Source of the DNA: Limnohabitans sp.
GTDB lineage: Bacteria; Pseudomonadota; Gammaproteobacteria; Burkholderiales; Burkholderiaceae_C
Direction of reading: 5' to 3'
Length of the DNA stretch: 64,000 nucleotides
NCBI GenBank assembly: GCA_009693505.1
Contig: SHXD01000006.1
Span: 1-64,000 of the forward strand
In this document: positions 50,029-58,327 of the stretch, piece by piece
How the letters are laid out: the number at the start of each line of letters is the position of its first letter
How positions within the stretch are numbered: the stretch's first letter is position 1
The notes under the pieces: model-generated
Database searches by the model: none
Seen by the model: only the letters and a program-made list of their open reading frames with translations
What the model was told of the DNA's origin: nothing
Made by a program: the position numbers and the translations under genes

Positions 50029-51765
50029 TTAGGTAACATAACCAGGATTGGGCAAACCACCCGTGATTTTTGGGGCATTCAACTGACGGGGCTTGATACG
50101 GCCATTCGGTTGAGTTTTGAGCCACTGCTCGACCACATCCCAAACCAGCTTGTTGCCTTGAGAACGAGCTTCCTCCGCAACCGGAGCCCAGCCTGCAACT
50201 TTGTATTTTTTGCCAGCTTCAATGAGCTTGCCATTCAATCGCATTTCTTCAATCCGCTTGCCCATGGTTGCGGTGGGGTTGCATTGGTATTGCAAGCCGC
50301 CTACACGCACCATGTCACCACCCTGCTGGTAGTAGGGGTCTGGATTGAATAAGTTGTCACAAACGTCTTCCAGCACCGTTTTGATGGTCTCTCCGGTCAT
50401 TTCTGTGACGGTGGCGTAGGAGTAGGTGGTGGCCGTCATATCGAGCAGCCATTCCCGCGTAATGGCTTGGCCTGGCAAGAGGGTAGTGCCCCAGCGAAAA
50501 CCCGGCGAGAACGCAATTTCAGAGCCTTGAACATCCATGAGGGCGTCAATCAGCAATTGGTCGCCCGTGCCGTTGAAGTTGCCACGGCGGTACAACAAAC
50601 CTTCCGAGATGCCCAGTTTTTCGCTCAACTTGCTTTCGTAAGGTGCGCGAATTTTGGTGATGAGGGCATCCATTTCTTTGTCGGCTGGCAACATGTTGGA
50701 GAATACGGGCAAGAGCTTGTAGCGGAAATCGGTAACGCGTTTTTCTCTTACTTGAAAATCAAGCACACCCAGAAACTTGCCATTAGAGCCTGCATTGGTG
50801 ACGATGGTTTTGCCAGATTTGTTAGTGACCAAGGTAGCCACGGGCATGCCGTCGTGGGTGTGCCCACCCATGATGGCGTCGATGCTGGTGACGCGGCTGG
50901 CCATTTTGAGGTCTACGTCCATGCCGTTGTGGCTCAGCACCACGACCACTTGCGCTCCTTTGGCCCTGGCTTCATTCACCATGGCCTGCATGTTTTCTTC
51001 TTGAATGCCGAAAGCCCAGTCGGCCATCATGTAGCGTGGGTTGGCGATGGGGGTATAGGGGAATGCCTGACCAATAATGGCGCAGGGCACGCCGTTCATT
51101 TCTTTGATGACATAGGGTTTGAAAACAGGATCGCCAAAGTCTTGTGTTTTGATATTTTGCGCAACAAAGTCAACCTTGCCAGCAAAATCTTTTTCAACAA
51201 TTTCTTTCACGCGTTCCATGCCGAGTGTGAACTCCCAGTGGCCTGTCATGACATCGACACCCAACAATTTGGAAGCGTCCACCATGTCTTGGCCGTTGGT
51301 CCACAAGCAAGTGCCAGAGCCTTGCCACGTATCACCCCCATCTAGCAACAAAGAACCTGGGCGGCTGGCTCGCATGCGTTTGACCAATGTGGCCAAATGT
51401 GCAAATCCGCCCACCTTGCCATAGCGCGCAGCCGCTTTTTCGTAATTTAAATAGGTGAGGGCATGAGCCTCTGATGTGCCAGGGCGAATGTTGGCAAACT
51501 TGAGCAAATGCTCGCCGACCAAATGCGGTAAGTTGCCTTTCATGCTGCCCAGCCCTAAGTTGATACTGGGTTCACGAAAGTAGATGGGTTTAAGTTGGGC
51601 GTGGCAATCGGTCATGTGCAAGAAAGACACATTGCCAAATTTGGGAATGTCATAAAGACCGTTGGCTGCGGTTGCAGCGTCTGCATTCGCGTAAGTGCCC
51701 ATGCCTAAACCCGCCATGGTTCCTGCTCCCATGACCTGCATAAATTCACGTTTTGAGAGGTTCAT
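50029..51765 (-). CDS. soxB: Thiosulfohydrolase SoxB
   Basis: A Tat signal begins the 578-residue protein (SKREFMQVMGAGTMAG). The metallophosphatase-type core shows HMTDCHAQLKP, GGDTWQGSG, SHNGMD and GGHTHDG, which hold the two Mn ions. SoxB releases sulfate from the S-thiosulfonate on SoxY. It follows soxX after a stem-loop and precedes the MBL-fold gene. Confidence 0.98.
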   Translation of the reverse strand: MNLSKREFMQVMGAGTMAGLGMGTYANADAATAANGLYDIPKFGNVSFLHMTDCHAQLKPIYFREPSINLGLGSMKGNLPHLVGEHLLKFANIRPGTSEAHALTYLNYEKAAARYGKVGGFAHLATLVKRMRASRPGSLLLDGGDTWQGSGTCLWTNGQDMVDASKLLGVDVMTGHWEFTLGMERVKEIVEKDFAGKVDFVAQNIKTQDFGDPVFKPYVIKEMNGVPCAIIGQAFPYTPIANPRYMMADWAFGIQEENMQAMVNEARAKGAQVVVVLSHNGMDVDLKMASRVTSIDAIMGGHTHDGMPVATLVTNKSGKTIVTNAGSNGKFLGVLDFQVREKRVTDFRYKLLPVFSNMLPADKEMDALITKIRAPYESKLSEKLGISEGLLYRRGNFNGTGDQLLIDALMDVQGSEIAFSPGFRWGTTLLPGQAITREWLLDMTATTYSYATVTEMTGETIKTVLEDVCDNLFNPDPYYQQGGDMVRVGGLQYQCNPTATMGKRIEEMRLNGKLIEAGKKYKVAGWAPVAEEARSQGNKLVWDVVEQWLKTQPNGRIKPRQLNAPKITGGLPNPGYVT

Positions 51766-51797
51766 ACTTTGGTCTTCGCTAATATATGGAGGCTTTT

Positions 51798-51820
51798 AAA
51801 ACCCGGGAGAACCGGGTTTT
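51798..51820 (-). terminator. Stem-loop between soxX and soxB
   Basis: AAAACCCGG and CCGGGTTTT form a perfect 9-bp stem with a 5-nt loop; on the - strand a short TTTTAAAA follows. This may terminate part of the transcripts after soxX, so soxB level could be lower than soxAX. Confidence 0.6.
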
Positions 51821-51830
51821 GAAGCTTGCG

Positions 51831-52496
51831 TTATTGATTAACGGGTGATTTAGGATCAAGCAACAAGCCGACCACGTGGCGCACTTGCGCTTCAGTCAAG
51901 ATGCCACCGTGACCTGCGCGAGGCATGTTGGAGCAAGCGTTGTAGGCCTTGGCATTCCAAATTTTGCCCCATGTGTATTCCACAATGGGCTTGGACGCGG
52001 TGCTGTAAGGGTCGCTCACGCCGCGAATTTTGCCGTAGTTGTGAAGGCTAGGGCCAATGGTGCCGTAGGAGATTTCTTTTTCATCGATCTTGTGGCAGTT
52101 GTAGCAATTGCCACCATTCATGGTTTTGTCATTGTCTGTGAAGGTGAGTCCGCGACCATTTTGGGCAATTTTCTCGCCTTCCTTCCAATCGCCGATGAAC
52201 TTGCCATCGGAAGGCCACTTAATGGCTTTCATGTTGATCTCTTCAATGAGCTTGGCGGTTTTTTCATCCAAGGGTTTGCCAAGTGCATCAGCCTCGCTGC
52301 AGACTTTGTTGGTTTCATCGGTGTTGATCAGGGTGCTGGCTTTCACAATACCTTGATCGCGAAAGGAGGCCTTCACAATTTGCTGAGTGAGCGTGTTCAG
52401 TTCAGCCACACTGGGGCCGGTTGCACAACCTAATGTCACAAGAGAGGCCGCGGTAACGGCCATGACAACACGCATTTTCGGTGTAATTTTTTTCAT
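51831..52496 (-). CDS. soxX: Sulfur oxidation c-type cytochrome SoxX
   Basis: The 221-residue protein has one haem site CYNCH (131-135) and the distal Met region NMPRAGHGG. The N-terminus (VTLGCATG) could be a lipoprotein signal, though the residue at -3 is not ideal. With SoxA it links thiosulfate to the SoxY cysteine. An N-terminal region of about 95 residues precedes the haem domain. It begins 12 bases after soxA. Confidence 0.96.
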   Translation of the reverse strand: MKKITPKMRVVMAVTAASLVTLGCATGPSVAELNTLTQQIVKASFRDQGIVKASTLINTDETNKVCSEADALGKPLDEKTAKLIEEINMKAIKWPSDGKFIGDWKEGEKIAQNGRGLTFTDNDKTMNGGNCYNCHKIDEKEISYGTIGPSLHNYGKIRGVSDPYSTASKPIVEYTWGKIWNAKAYNACSNMPRAGHGGILTEAQVRHVVGLLLDPKSPVNQ

Positions 52497-52508
52497 TGCA
52501 ATGTTTCC

Positions 52509-53312
52509 TTAACGCTTTATAGCAGGCGCGATCGAGGCCGATCCTTGGGAATTGACACCCAAGTAAACACCCAAGGCGATGGTGGCATCACTGGCAAAGC
52601 CAGGGTAGGGAAAACGTTGCTGGCGGTAGCAGTCGTTAAGGCGTTGTTGCATGCCCCACATTTGGCCGTTGGAGACTCTGTAGGCTGGCCAAGCTGCAAC
52701 GCCAATGCCATCCCCCGCATTCTTGGTGAGATTGGGCAAATCTTGCAGACGAATTCGTTTGCCATCTTCAGCGTGGCAAGAGGAGCAAGCAAAATCGTGA
52801 GGCCCACCGCGCTGGAAGAACAGTCTCTTGCCGACTTCGTAGAAAGTTTTTTCTGCTTGATTGGCTTGAGGCAAATTGAACTTCATGCCTTTAGATTCTG
52901 CAGCCAGCCATGTTGCCAGTGCCGTCATGTTCACTTGTTCGCCCCGACCAAAAGGGGTCTTGGCAATTTCTGCTGCATTGAAGCCTTGAAGTGTTTCCAT
53001 GCAGGTAAGGAGACGCGATTCCATGTCTTGAACGCGACCGGTATCTGCAAAATATTTTGGAAGTTCTACAAAGACACCCTTGAATACACCGGGGCCTTTG
53101 CCTAAATCGCATTTTTCAAGTGATGCGTTTTTAGGTCCTCGTTTTTGGATCCAAAGGCCTTCACCTTTAGCTTCAAAAAGATCTGCTGGATTGCCGTCTT
53201 GTAACATGGCGCGGTATTCATCAATGCCTTGGCTGGCTGTTTTTTGAGCGAGGCTGTTTAGGCTAAGGGTCATCAGACCCGCGGCCAATAAGATGGATAT
53301 CGAATGCTTCAT
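52509..53312 (-). CDS. soxA: L-cysteine S-thiosulfotransferase SoxA (monohaem type)
   Basis: The 267-residue protein has a Sec signal peptide (NSLA-QKT) and one haem site CSSCH (176-180). The active-site cysteine ligand is Cys228 (NDCYRQQRFPYPG). Where diheme SoxA carries a first CxxCH, this protein has only single Cys68 and Cys104, likely a disulfide, as in type II SoxAX. With SoxX it conjugates thiosulfate to SoxYZ. A few ATG candidates upstream were rejected because the signal peptide starts at MKHSIS. Confidence 0.95.
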   Translation of the reverse strand: MKHSISILLAAGLMTLSLNSLAQKTASQGIDEYRAMLQDGNPADLFEAKGEGLWIQKRGPKNASLEKCDLGKGPGVFKGVFVELPKYFADTGRVQDMESRLLTCMETLQGFNAAEIAKTPFGRGEQVNMTALATWLAAESKGMKFNLPQANQAEKTFYEVGKRLFFQRGGPHDFACSSCHAEDGKRIRLQDLPNLTKNAGDGIGVAAWPAYRVSNGQMWGMQQRLNDCYRQQRFPYPGFASDATIALGVYLGVNSQGSASIAPAIKR

Positions 53313-53390
53313 GGTCACCTCTATGTGTCGATTTGTCAAACTGAAAAAGGTTGAAGAGTGCGCTTCACCCTTAGTTGTCCACTTATTCTT

Positions 53391-53702
53391 TCAAGTCACA
53401 GTGGCTTCGTCGGTACGGGTATCACCCTTGTTGTCTTTCCAAGTGACAGCAATTTTGTCACCGGCTTTGGCGCCTTTAACAACAAACTGCAAGAATGGAT
53501 TTTTAGACACGCCAGGGCCCCATTCAGCAGACAACACAGGTTTGCCGTTGTGGGCAGCTGTCACTTCTTGAATGAACCATGCAGGCACGGTTTTGCCAGC
53601 AGCGTCTTTGCGCTGACCTGTTTCCATTTCGTGACTCATCAAGACACGAATAGTTGCTTTGTCGCCAGCGGCTTGGGCCCGAATACGCATTGGATCTGCC
53701 AT
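53391..53702 (-). CDS. soxZ: Thiosulfate oxidation carrier complex protein SoxZ
   Basis: The 103-residue protein MADPMRIRAQAAGDKATIRVLMSHEM has the Ig-like fold pattern of SoxZ, partner of SoxY. GAGAAG lies before the ATG. No signal peptide is present, so it is exported with SoxY through its Tat signal, as known for the SoxYZ pair. Confidence 0.97.
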   Translation of the reverse strand: MADPMRIRAQAAGDKATIRVLMSHEMETGQRKDAAGKTVPAWFIQEVTAAHNGKPVLSAEWGPGVSKNPFLQFVVKGAKAGDKIAVTWKDNKGDTRTDEATVT

Positions 53703-53745
53703 TTTCTTCTCCTGAATATGTGTGAATGAACTGAAGGTTATGGGC

Positions 53746-54201
53746 TTAACCGCCGCAACCACCCAAAGTTACCTTGACTTCTTTTTTGGCAAACAGGGCT
53801 TTGCCGTCGGCCATGATGGCAACCGCATAAACGTCTGAAGATTGGCCCATTTTGGCGCGTGTTAGGAAGTTGGCATCAACGGCATCGTTCACGTAGAACA
53901 TGGCGATCAGTGCAGACGGATTTTTTTCTACCAAAACAAGCATGTGCTTAACGCCGGCCAAAGTAGTGCTAGCACCCAAAGGAACAACAGCACCATTTTC
54001 AGCAATGTCAGGCGCTGTGACGGTGACATCTTTGCTTTCTGAAATATTACCGCCGCCGTAAGCCTTAACGGCATCTTGGATAGACTTGGCATCGAAGCCC
54101 ACTTTGTTGAAAGCTGCATTTGCAAATTGGGGGAAACCTGCTGTTGCCAGCAAGCCTGCAACCACCATGCTATGTTGAATTGTCTTGCGACGTGTTTGCA
54201 T
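53746..54201 (-). CDS. soxY: Thiosulfate oxidation carrier protein SoxY
   Basis: A Tat-type leader (MQTRRKTIQHSMVVAGLLATAG) and the C-terminal swinging arm GGCGG (Cys149) that carries the sulfur intermediates are clear in the 151-residue protein. It is the pathway's carrier subunit. soxZ follows 43 bases later. Confidence 0.97.
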   Translation of the reverse strand: MQTRRKTIQHSMVVAGLLATAGFPQFANAAFNKVGFDAKSIQDAVKAYGGGNISESKDVTVTAPDIAENGAVVPLGASTTLAGVKHMLVLVEKNPSALIAMFYVNDAVDANFLTRAKMGQSSDVYAVAIMADGKALFAKKEVKVTLGGCGG

Positions 54202-54290
54202 CTGAATTCTCCTTGTGAATAAGTTGATGCTATTGAAATTTGAGTCAAAGTCAATCCATAAATACCTGATTAACTTTGCCCTGGTTTTTG

Positions 54291-55385
54291 TTATTTAAGC
54301 GCGCCATTAGCTAGCCAGTTTCCGATGATTTTGGCATCTGCCTCGCTGATATTTTGAGCCGGCATGGGGATTGCACCCCAAACACCTGAACCACCTGCTT
54401 TGATTTTGCCAGCGAGATAGTCCACTTTGCCTGGATATTTCTTGGCAATTTCAGTCAAACCAGGGCCCACAATTTTCTTGTCAATGCCGTGACATGCCGT
54501 ACAGACGTGTTTGCTAAGCAATGCCAATACTACTTTGTTATCCGATTTGCTGTCCGTAGATTTGGTCGCGACTGGAGATGTTGTGAAAGAGGTATTTGGC
54601 GTTGCACTGGTCTTGTCAGTGTTTCCCTCTGGCCTTGTCGTGTCAGCGCCCTTTTGTTGGCCCACTAGTCGGTTTTGCTCACTCAAATTGCCGTGTGCAT
54701 TACGCGCAAAGTCTGGCAAAAATGAAGCTAGCTTAGGCTCAGTCACGCAGTTTGTCATACAAATCACGTTCTGAGTATCTGGCTTGGCTGCGTTACCAAA
54801 TTCCTTGCCCGGCCACATGGCGTGGGCTGTGGTCATGCCGTTGCGGTTGGGCATGCGCTTTTGAACCTCTGCGATATTTTTGTTGGACAAGACAAAGTCG
54901 TCAGGCACGATGCCCGCTAAATTCAACATAAATCCTGTGACAGCGTAAACCTCTTCGGTCGTTAGCGTTTTGGGATTGGTCCAAGGCATTGCACGGTTGA
55001 TATAGTCCCAGAGTGTAGACACACTGGCCACCTTCATGATGGTGGTGCGTCCTGGGTAATCGGCACGCGTGAGGTTGGCCACGCGGCCAGCTTTGATGTC
55101 TGCCGCCGTGGTGCCGCCAATCAAAGGGCTGAAGACCTCATTGGACTCACCAAAAATACCGTGACATTGCGCGCACTTGGTTTCCCATACATCTTGGCCC
55201 TTGGCCACAGAGCCAGAGCCTGCTGGTAAGCCTTTGAAGTCGGGGCGAACATCAATGTCCCAAGCAGTCACTTCCTTGGCTGTAGCGTCCCGGCCTATGC
55301 CGGGGTATTTGGTACTTTGTGCAGCAACAGTCAGGCTGGTTATAAAGAGAGTCAGTAACACCGCAATTTTAGGAAACTTGAACAT
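54291..55385 (-). CDS. soxD: Sulfane dehydrogenase subunit SoxD (dihaem cytochrome c)
   Basis: The 364-residue protein has a Sec signal peptide (VAA-QSTK) and two haem sites, CAQCH (71-75) and CTACH (295-299), joined by a Thr/Ser/Lys-rich linker around 245-285. It accepts electrons from SoxC. The second domain resembles cytochrome c551. The 5' end overlaps soxC by 17 bases. Confidence 0.95.
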   Translation of the reverse strand: MFKFPKIAVLLTLFITSLTVAAQSTKYPGIGRDATAKEVTAWDIDVRPDFKGLPAGSGSVAKGQDVWETKCAQCHGIFGESNEVFSPLIGGTTAADIKAGRVANLTRADYPGRTTIMKVASVSTLWDYINRAMPWTNPKTLTTEEVYAVTGFMLNLAGIVPDDFVLSNKNIAEVQKRMPNRNGMTTAHAMWPGKEFGNAAKPDTQNVICMTNCVTEPKLASFLPDFARNAHGNLSEQNRLVGQQKGADTTRPEGNTDKTSATPNTSFTTSPVATKSTDSKSDNKVVLALLSKHVCTACHGIDKKIVGPGLTEIAKKYPGKVDYLAGKIKAGGSGVWGAIPMPAQNISEADAKIIGNWLANGALK

Positions 55386-56754
55386 TTTTCACCTCCCCAT
55401 TTTCTTGCACCAACCATGACTGAATGGCATTGTTGTGATAAATAGATCGCGTGCCGCGCACATCACGCAACTGCTTGTACATGGGTTGCACGTAAGCTGT
55501 TTCGTCTTGCGCACGACTTTGAATGATGGCGGGTTTGCCATCCCAAATCCAATCTAAATTAAAACGAGACAGCGCTTTTGAAAGCACAGGTGTTTCCAGT
55601 CTTGCTTGTCGCCAGTTGCGGCCACCGTCGGTAGACACATCGACACGTTTGATCTTGCCCTTGCCTGACCAAGCCAAGCCAGTGATGTTGTAGAAACCTT
55701 TGTCAAGAAGCACTTGTCCGCCAGAGGGTGTAGTGACCACGCTCTTGCATTCCTGAATACTTGCGTATTGCCGGTGCAAGCCACTGGGTTGCAGGTCAAT
55801 GTAGTGAATTGCCTCGTCTTTGGCGGCATATGGTTGATCGCCCACTTCCACCCGGCGAAGGTACTTCACCCAACTTACGCCTTGAGTACCTGGCACCACT
55901 AGGCGCAAAGGGTAGCCGTTTTCAGGACGAAGCATTTCACCGTTTTGGCCGTAAGCCACCAGAACTTCACCGGAGGTGATGAGGCCCATTGGAATGGTAC
56001 GGGTCATGGAAGAGCCATCACCACCTTCAGCCAAAACGAATTTGCCATTTTTAAAGTCAGCACCAGCCAACTCTAAAAGTGTGACGAGCGGCACACCTGT
56101 AAATTCGCTGCACGACACCATGCCGTGTGTGTATTGCACTGTAGGCACAGCCACATTGCCCCAATCGACTGCAGTGTTAGCACCGCATTCGATGAAATGA
56201 AAGCGCGACACAGATGGCAAGCGCATGATCTCGTCCATGGTAAAAACCTTGGCGTTTTTCACCATGCCGTTGATCATGAAGCGGTGTTTAGAAGGGTCGA
56301 TGTCCCACCAACCTTGGTGGTGACGCTCGAAGTGGAGGCCACTGGGAGTCACGATGCCAAACAATGATTGCAAAGGGGCAAATGACACCGAAGATTGGGT
56401 AGTTTGAGTCAGACCAGGACTCTGGCGGCGCTGTAAATTAGATTCGAATTTGGAGGGCCTACCATAACCTTCTGTGGCAACGCCCTGTCCTAAACCAGTG
56501 GCATGTTCCGGCAAATTCAAAATATTGGGATCACCACCTTCAGAGGGAATGGGATTGCCTTGCGCCCATACAGCAGGAGCTGAGACTGCTGCAACACCAG
56601 CAGCTGTCGCAGTAGAAGCAGCCGCAAAGGCACGCCGAATAAAGTCACGACGGCCTTGTTTGCCTTCAGCAAAAACTGTTTTGACATCGGTTGGTGTCAG
56701 GAAATTTTCAGGGGCTTTGATGACCCTACCTGAATCATTGAGTTGACCTATCAC
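55369..56754 (-). CDS. soxC: Sulfane dehydrogenase subunit SoxC (molybdoprotein)
   Basis: The 461-residue protein has a Tat signal GRRDFIRRAFAAAS (34-47) after a long n-region, the molybdenum-binding Cys190 in HFIECGANTA, and a C-terminal dimerisation domain of the sulfite oxidase superfamily (WSGKGKIKRVDVSTDGG). SoxCD oxidises the outer sulfur on SoxY by six electrons, so the organism can oxidise thiosulfate without storing sulfur. It is the first gene of soxCDYZAXB. Confidence 0.97.
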   Translation of the reverse strand: MIGQLNDSGRVIKAPENFLTPTDVKTVFAEGKQGRRDFIRRAFAAASTATAAGVAAVSAPAVWAQGNPIPSEGGDPNILNLPEHATGLGQGVATEGYGRPSKFESNLQRRQSPGLTQTTQSSVSFAPLQSLFGIVTPSGLHFERHHQGWWDIDPSKHRFMINGMVKNAKVFTMDEIMRLPSVSRFHFIECGANTAVDWGNVAVPTVQYTHGMVSCSEFTGVPLVTLLELAGADFKNGKFVLAEGGDGSSMTRTIPMGLITSGEVLVAYGQNGEMLRPENGYPLRLVVPGTQGVSWVKYLRRVEVGDQPYAAKDEAIHYIDLQPSGLHRQYASIQECKSVVTTPSGGQVLLDKGFYNITGLAWSGKGKIKRVDVSTDGGRNWRQARLETPVLSKALSRFNLDWIWDGKPAIIQSRAQDETAYVQPMYKQLRDVRGTRSIYHNNAIQSWLVQENGEVKNVQVS

Positions 56755-56870
56755 CTTGTCTCCTTATTGAGCCTTCTATAGCAATTTATATTTAGCAAAA
56801 CTTTATATAAGTAATTTCTAATTTATTCCTTGCTATTGACAGGCCCTCAATTCAATTTATCTTTTCAAAT

Positions 56871-56888
56871 ATTATACCCTAGGGGGTA
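56871..56888 (-). promoter_or_regulatory. Putative soxC promoter -10 with overlapping CsoR/CstR-like dyad
   Basis: TATAAT on the - strand lies at 56871-56876. It is overlapped by TACCC-TAGG-GGGTA (+ strand, 56875-56888), a palindrome much like the operators of CsoR-family repressors, which include persulfide-sensing CstR. The -35 is poor. A start here gives a 5' leader of about 110 bases. The identity of the protein is inferred. Confidence 0.5.
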
Positions 56889-56913
56889 AGGTAGTTGGAG
56901 GGGTCGTCAGATT

Positions 56914-57249
56914 TTATTTAAACTTGTAGTGGTCGCGGTTGAGAACTGCAGCGACTGCTGTGACTTCCTCTGGAAAAAAGCCCAGATTCAGCTCGGTATT
57001 GCACTGCTCGATCATGCCTCTTAGAAAACCAGGCGTGTTGATGCGACCTAGGGGCCTGTAAATCGCGCTGCCGTCTCCACCCACGCGTTTTTGATGACAA
57101 GAATCACAATTTTTTTCAGCAATGAGCTCCATACCCAATTTCAAGTCTGCATCTTTGAACAGGGCGGGTTGGGCCGAGGCGTTGGTCGCACCTATCAAGG
57201 TAGCCACAAAGCAGCTGGTGATTAATTTGAATGGCGTAAAAATTGTCAT
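56914..57249 (-). CDS. Small monohaem c-type cytochrome-like protein
   Basis: The 111-residue protein has a signal peptide (TNASA-QPAL) and one haem site CDSCH (48-52). After it comes GSAIYRPLGRINTPGFLRGMIEQCN, which lacks an obvious distal Met motif close by. The function is unknown; genes of this kind sit near sox loci. The ATG overlaps the stop of the c551-like gene by one base (TAATG). Confidence 0.85.
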   Translation of the reverse strand: MTIFTPFKLITSCFVATLIGATNASAQPALFKDADLKLGMELIAEKNCDSCHQKRVGGDGSAIYRPLGRINTPGFLRGMIEQCNTELNLGFFPEEVTAVAAVLNRDHYKFK

Positions 57250-57557
57250 TATTTGGCACCAGCCAAAATCCATGTGGCCAAGGTGGTGGCGTCTGCATCT
57301 GACAGAGATGGTTGAGATGGCATGGGCACTGGGCCCCATTTGCCAGATCCACCTTCTTTGATGCTCTTGGCCAAATTGACTGCTGCATCTTTTTGGCCTG
57401 CATATTTCTTGGCAACTTCTAGGTAAGCGGGGCCAACGAGTTTCTTGTTGACATTGTGGCAAGCGATGCAGGCATTCTTTTTGGCCAGGTCCATATTGGC
57501 CCAAGCAGGCAAAGATAGGAAGCAAGCGAAAGCGAACGTGGCTGTTTTAAAGTTCAT
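57249..57557 (-). CDS. Cytochrome c551/c552-like electron carrier
   Basis: The 102-residue protein has a signal peptide (LPAWA-NMD), haem site CIACH (30-34) and distal Met in GPVPMPSQ. This is a class I small cytochrome (c551 fold), similar to the second domain of SoxD. It probably takes electrons from Sox enzymes to an oxidase. It shares an operon with the next small cytochrome. Confidence 0.92.
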   Translation of the reverse strand: MNFKTATFAFACFLSLPAWANMDLAKKNACIACHNVNKKLVGPAYLEVAKKYAGQKDAAVNLAKSIKEGGSGKWGPVPMPSQPSLSDADATTLATWILAGAK

Positions 57558-57594
57558 GAAGGCCTCTGAAAAATGACTGTATAACCGTGTGCTA

Positions 57595-57607
57595 ATTTAA
57601 CTTAAAT
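57595..57607. promoter_or_regulatory. AT-rich palindrome upstream of the cytochrome c551-like gene
   Basis: ATTTAA-C-TTAAAT is a perfect dyad 38 bases before the start codon, in the place of a promoter/operator. It could bind the ArsR-family SoxR-like regulator at the end of the cluster; this is a guess from form and place. Confidence 0.35.
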
Positions 57608-57668
57608 CTAGGGAGGTTCTATTTAAAAAGGCCATTTTGATGGGTAGGTAATTTCCCGATGCGCACAA

Positions 57669-58199
57669 TCAGGCGCGCATTTTCAAGCTTAATCGCGCAA
57701 GATGCTTTCTTGCATTTGCAATTCTTTCCTCAAGGTAAGCACCATAAAAATCGGGCACGTAACCGCCTTCCATGCGATCTACTAATTCTTGACCTTGAGG
57801 GCCTAAAAAAATAAGCGTTGGTGCAATACTGACGCGCCACTGTTTGACCAATTGGTCGTGAGTTTGCATCTGGCCCGTCAAGCCTTTCACCGGCAAATCA
57901 CTTTTCATGTCAACTTGAACAATAGGAAATCCTTGTTTGTGCATAGGCCCCAAATAACTTTCTCTGGCCATCTTGCAATAGGAGCATCCTGCCAAACTGA
58001 CCATCACAATCAGAGGGTCTTTGGTTTTTGAAGCCTTGGCTATTTCGTCAAGCAAGGACTGAGCTGCAGGCAGCTGAGTGGGTGCCGCTACTGCGGAGAA
58101 AGGTCTAAAAACCATGCTGGCAAGCAGGCTTAAGCCGAGGCTTGAGAGGCATGTCCTTCGCCTGAGGAAAGTCTTAAAGGGTAAGAAATTGGAGGACAT
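57669..58199 (-). CDS. Thioredoxin-fold protein, SoxW/SoxS-like
   Basis: The 176-residue exported protein (signal region with RRR at 13-15, cleavage near AVAA-PTQ) has a CSYC redox motif (Cys72, Cys75) and a conserved cis-Pro region (VSIAPTLIFLGPQG). Sox thioredoxins reduce or reactivate SoxYZ. It is divergent from the sulfur permease and about 110 bases upstream of the c551-like gene. Confidence 0.85.
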   Translation of the reverse strand: MSSNFLPFKTFLRRRTCLSSLGLSLLASMVFRPFSAVAAPTQLPAAQSLLDEIAKASKTKDPLIVMVSLAGCSYCKMARESYLGPMHKQGFPIVQVDMKSDLPVKGLTGQMQTHDQLVKQWRVSIAPTLIFLGPQGQELVDRMEGGYVPDFYGAYLEERIANARKHLARLSLKMRA

Positions 58200-58240
58200 T
58201 GCTTATAGATAGAAAAAAAAGAGACAATCTAAGGCTGTAC

Positions 58241-58256
58241 AAAATTAGCTGATTTT
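58241..58256. promoter_or_regulatory. Near-palindrome between soxW-like and the sulfur permease
   Basis: AAAATTAGCTGATTTT is a 16-base dyad with one mismatched pair, in the 128-base divergent region. It could regulate both genes. The binding protein is unknown. Confidence 0.35.
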
Positions 58257-58327
58257 GAAGGCAAGCCTAATAGGGAAGTCTTTGCCTAGAGTCTATATCA
58301 GTCGCAAGTGAATTATTGGAGAACTTT

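Noticed and set aside
50467-51345. Long open frame (292 codons) on the + strand
   Set aside because: It lies fully antisense to soxB, has no ribosome site or known protein pattern and reflects codon bias of soxB.
51876-52433. Open frame of 185 codons antisense to soxX
   Set aside because: Shadow of soxX with no recognisable protein.
57250-57525. N-terminal extension of the 111-residue cytochrome
   Set aside because: It overlaps the c551-like gene on the same strand and lacks an export signal; ATG 57249 has one.
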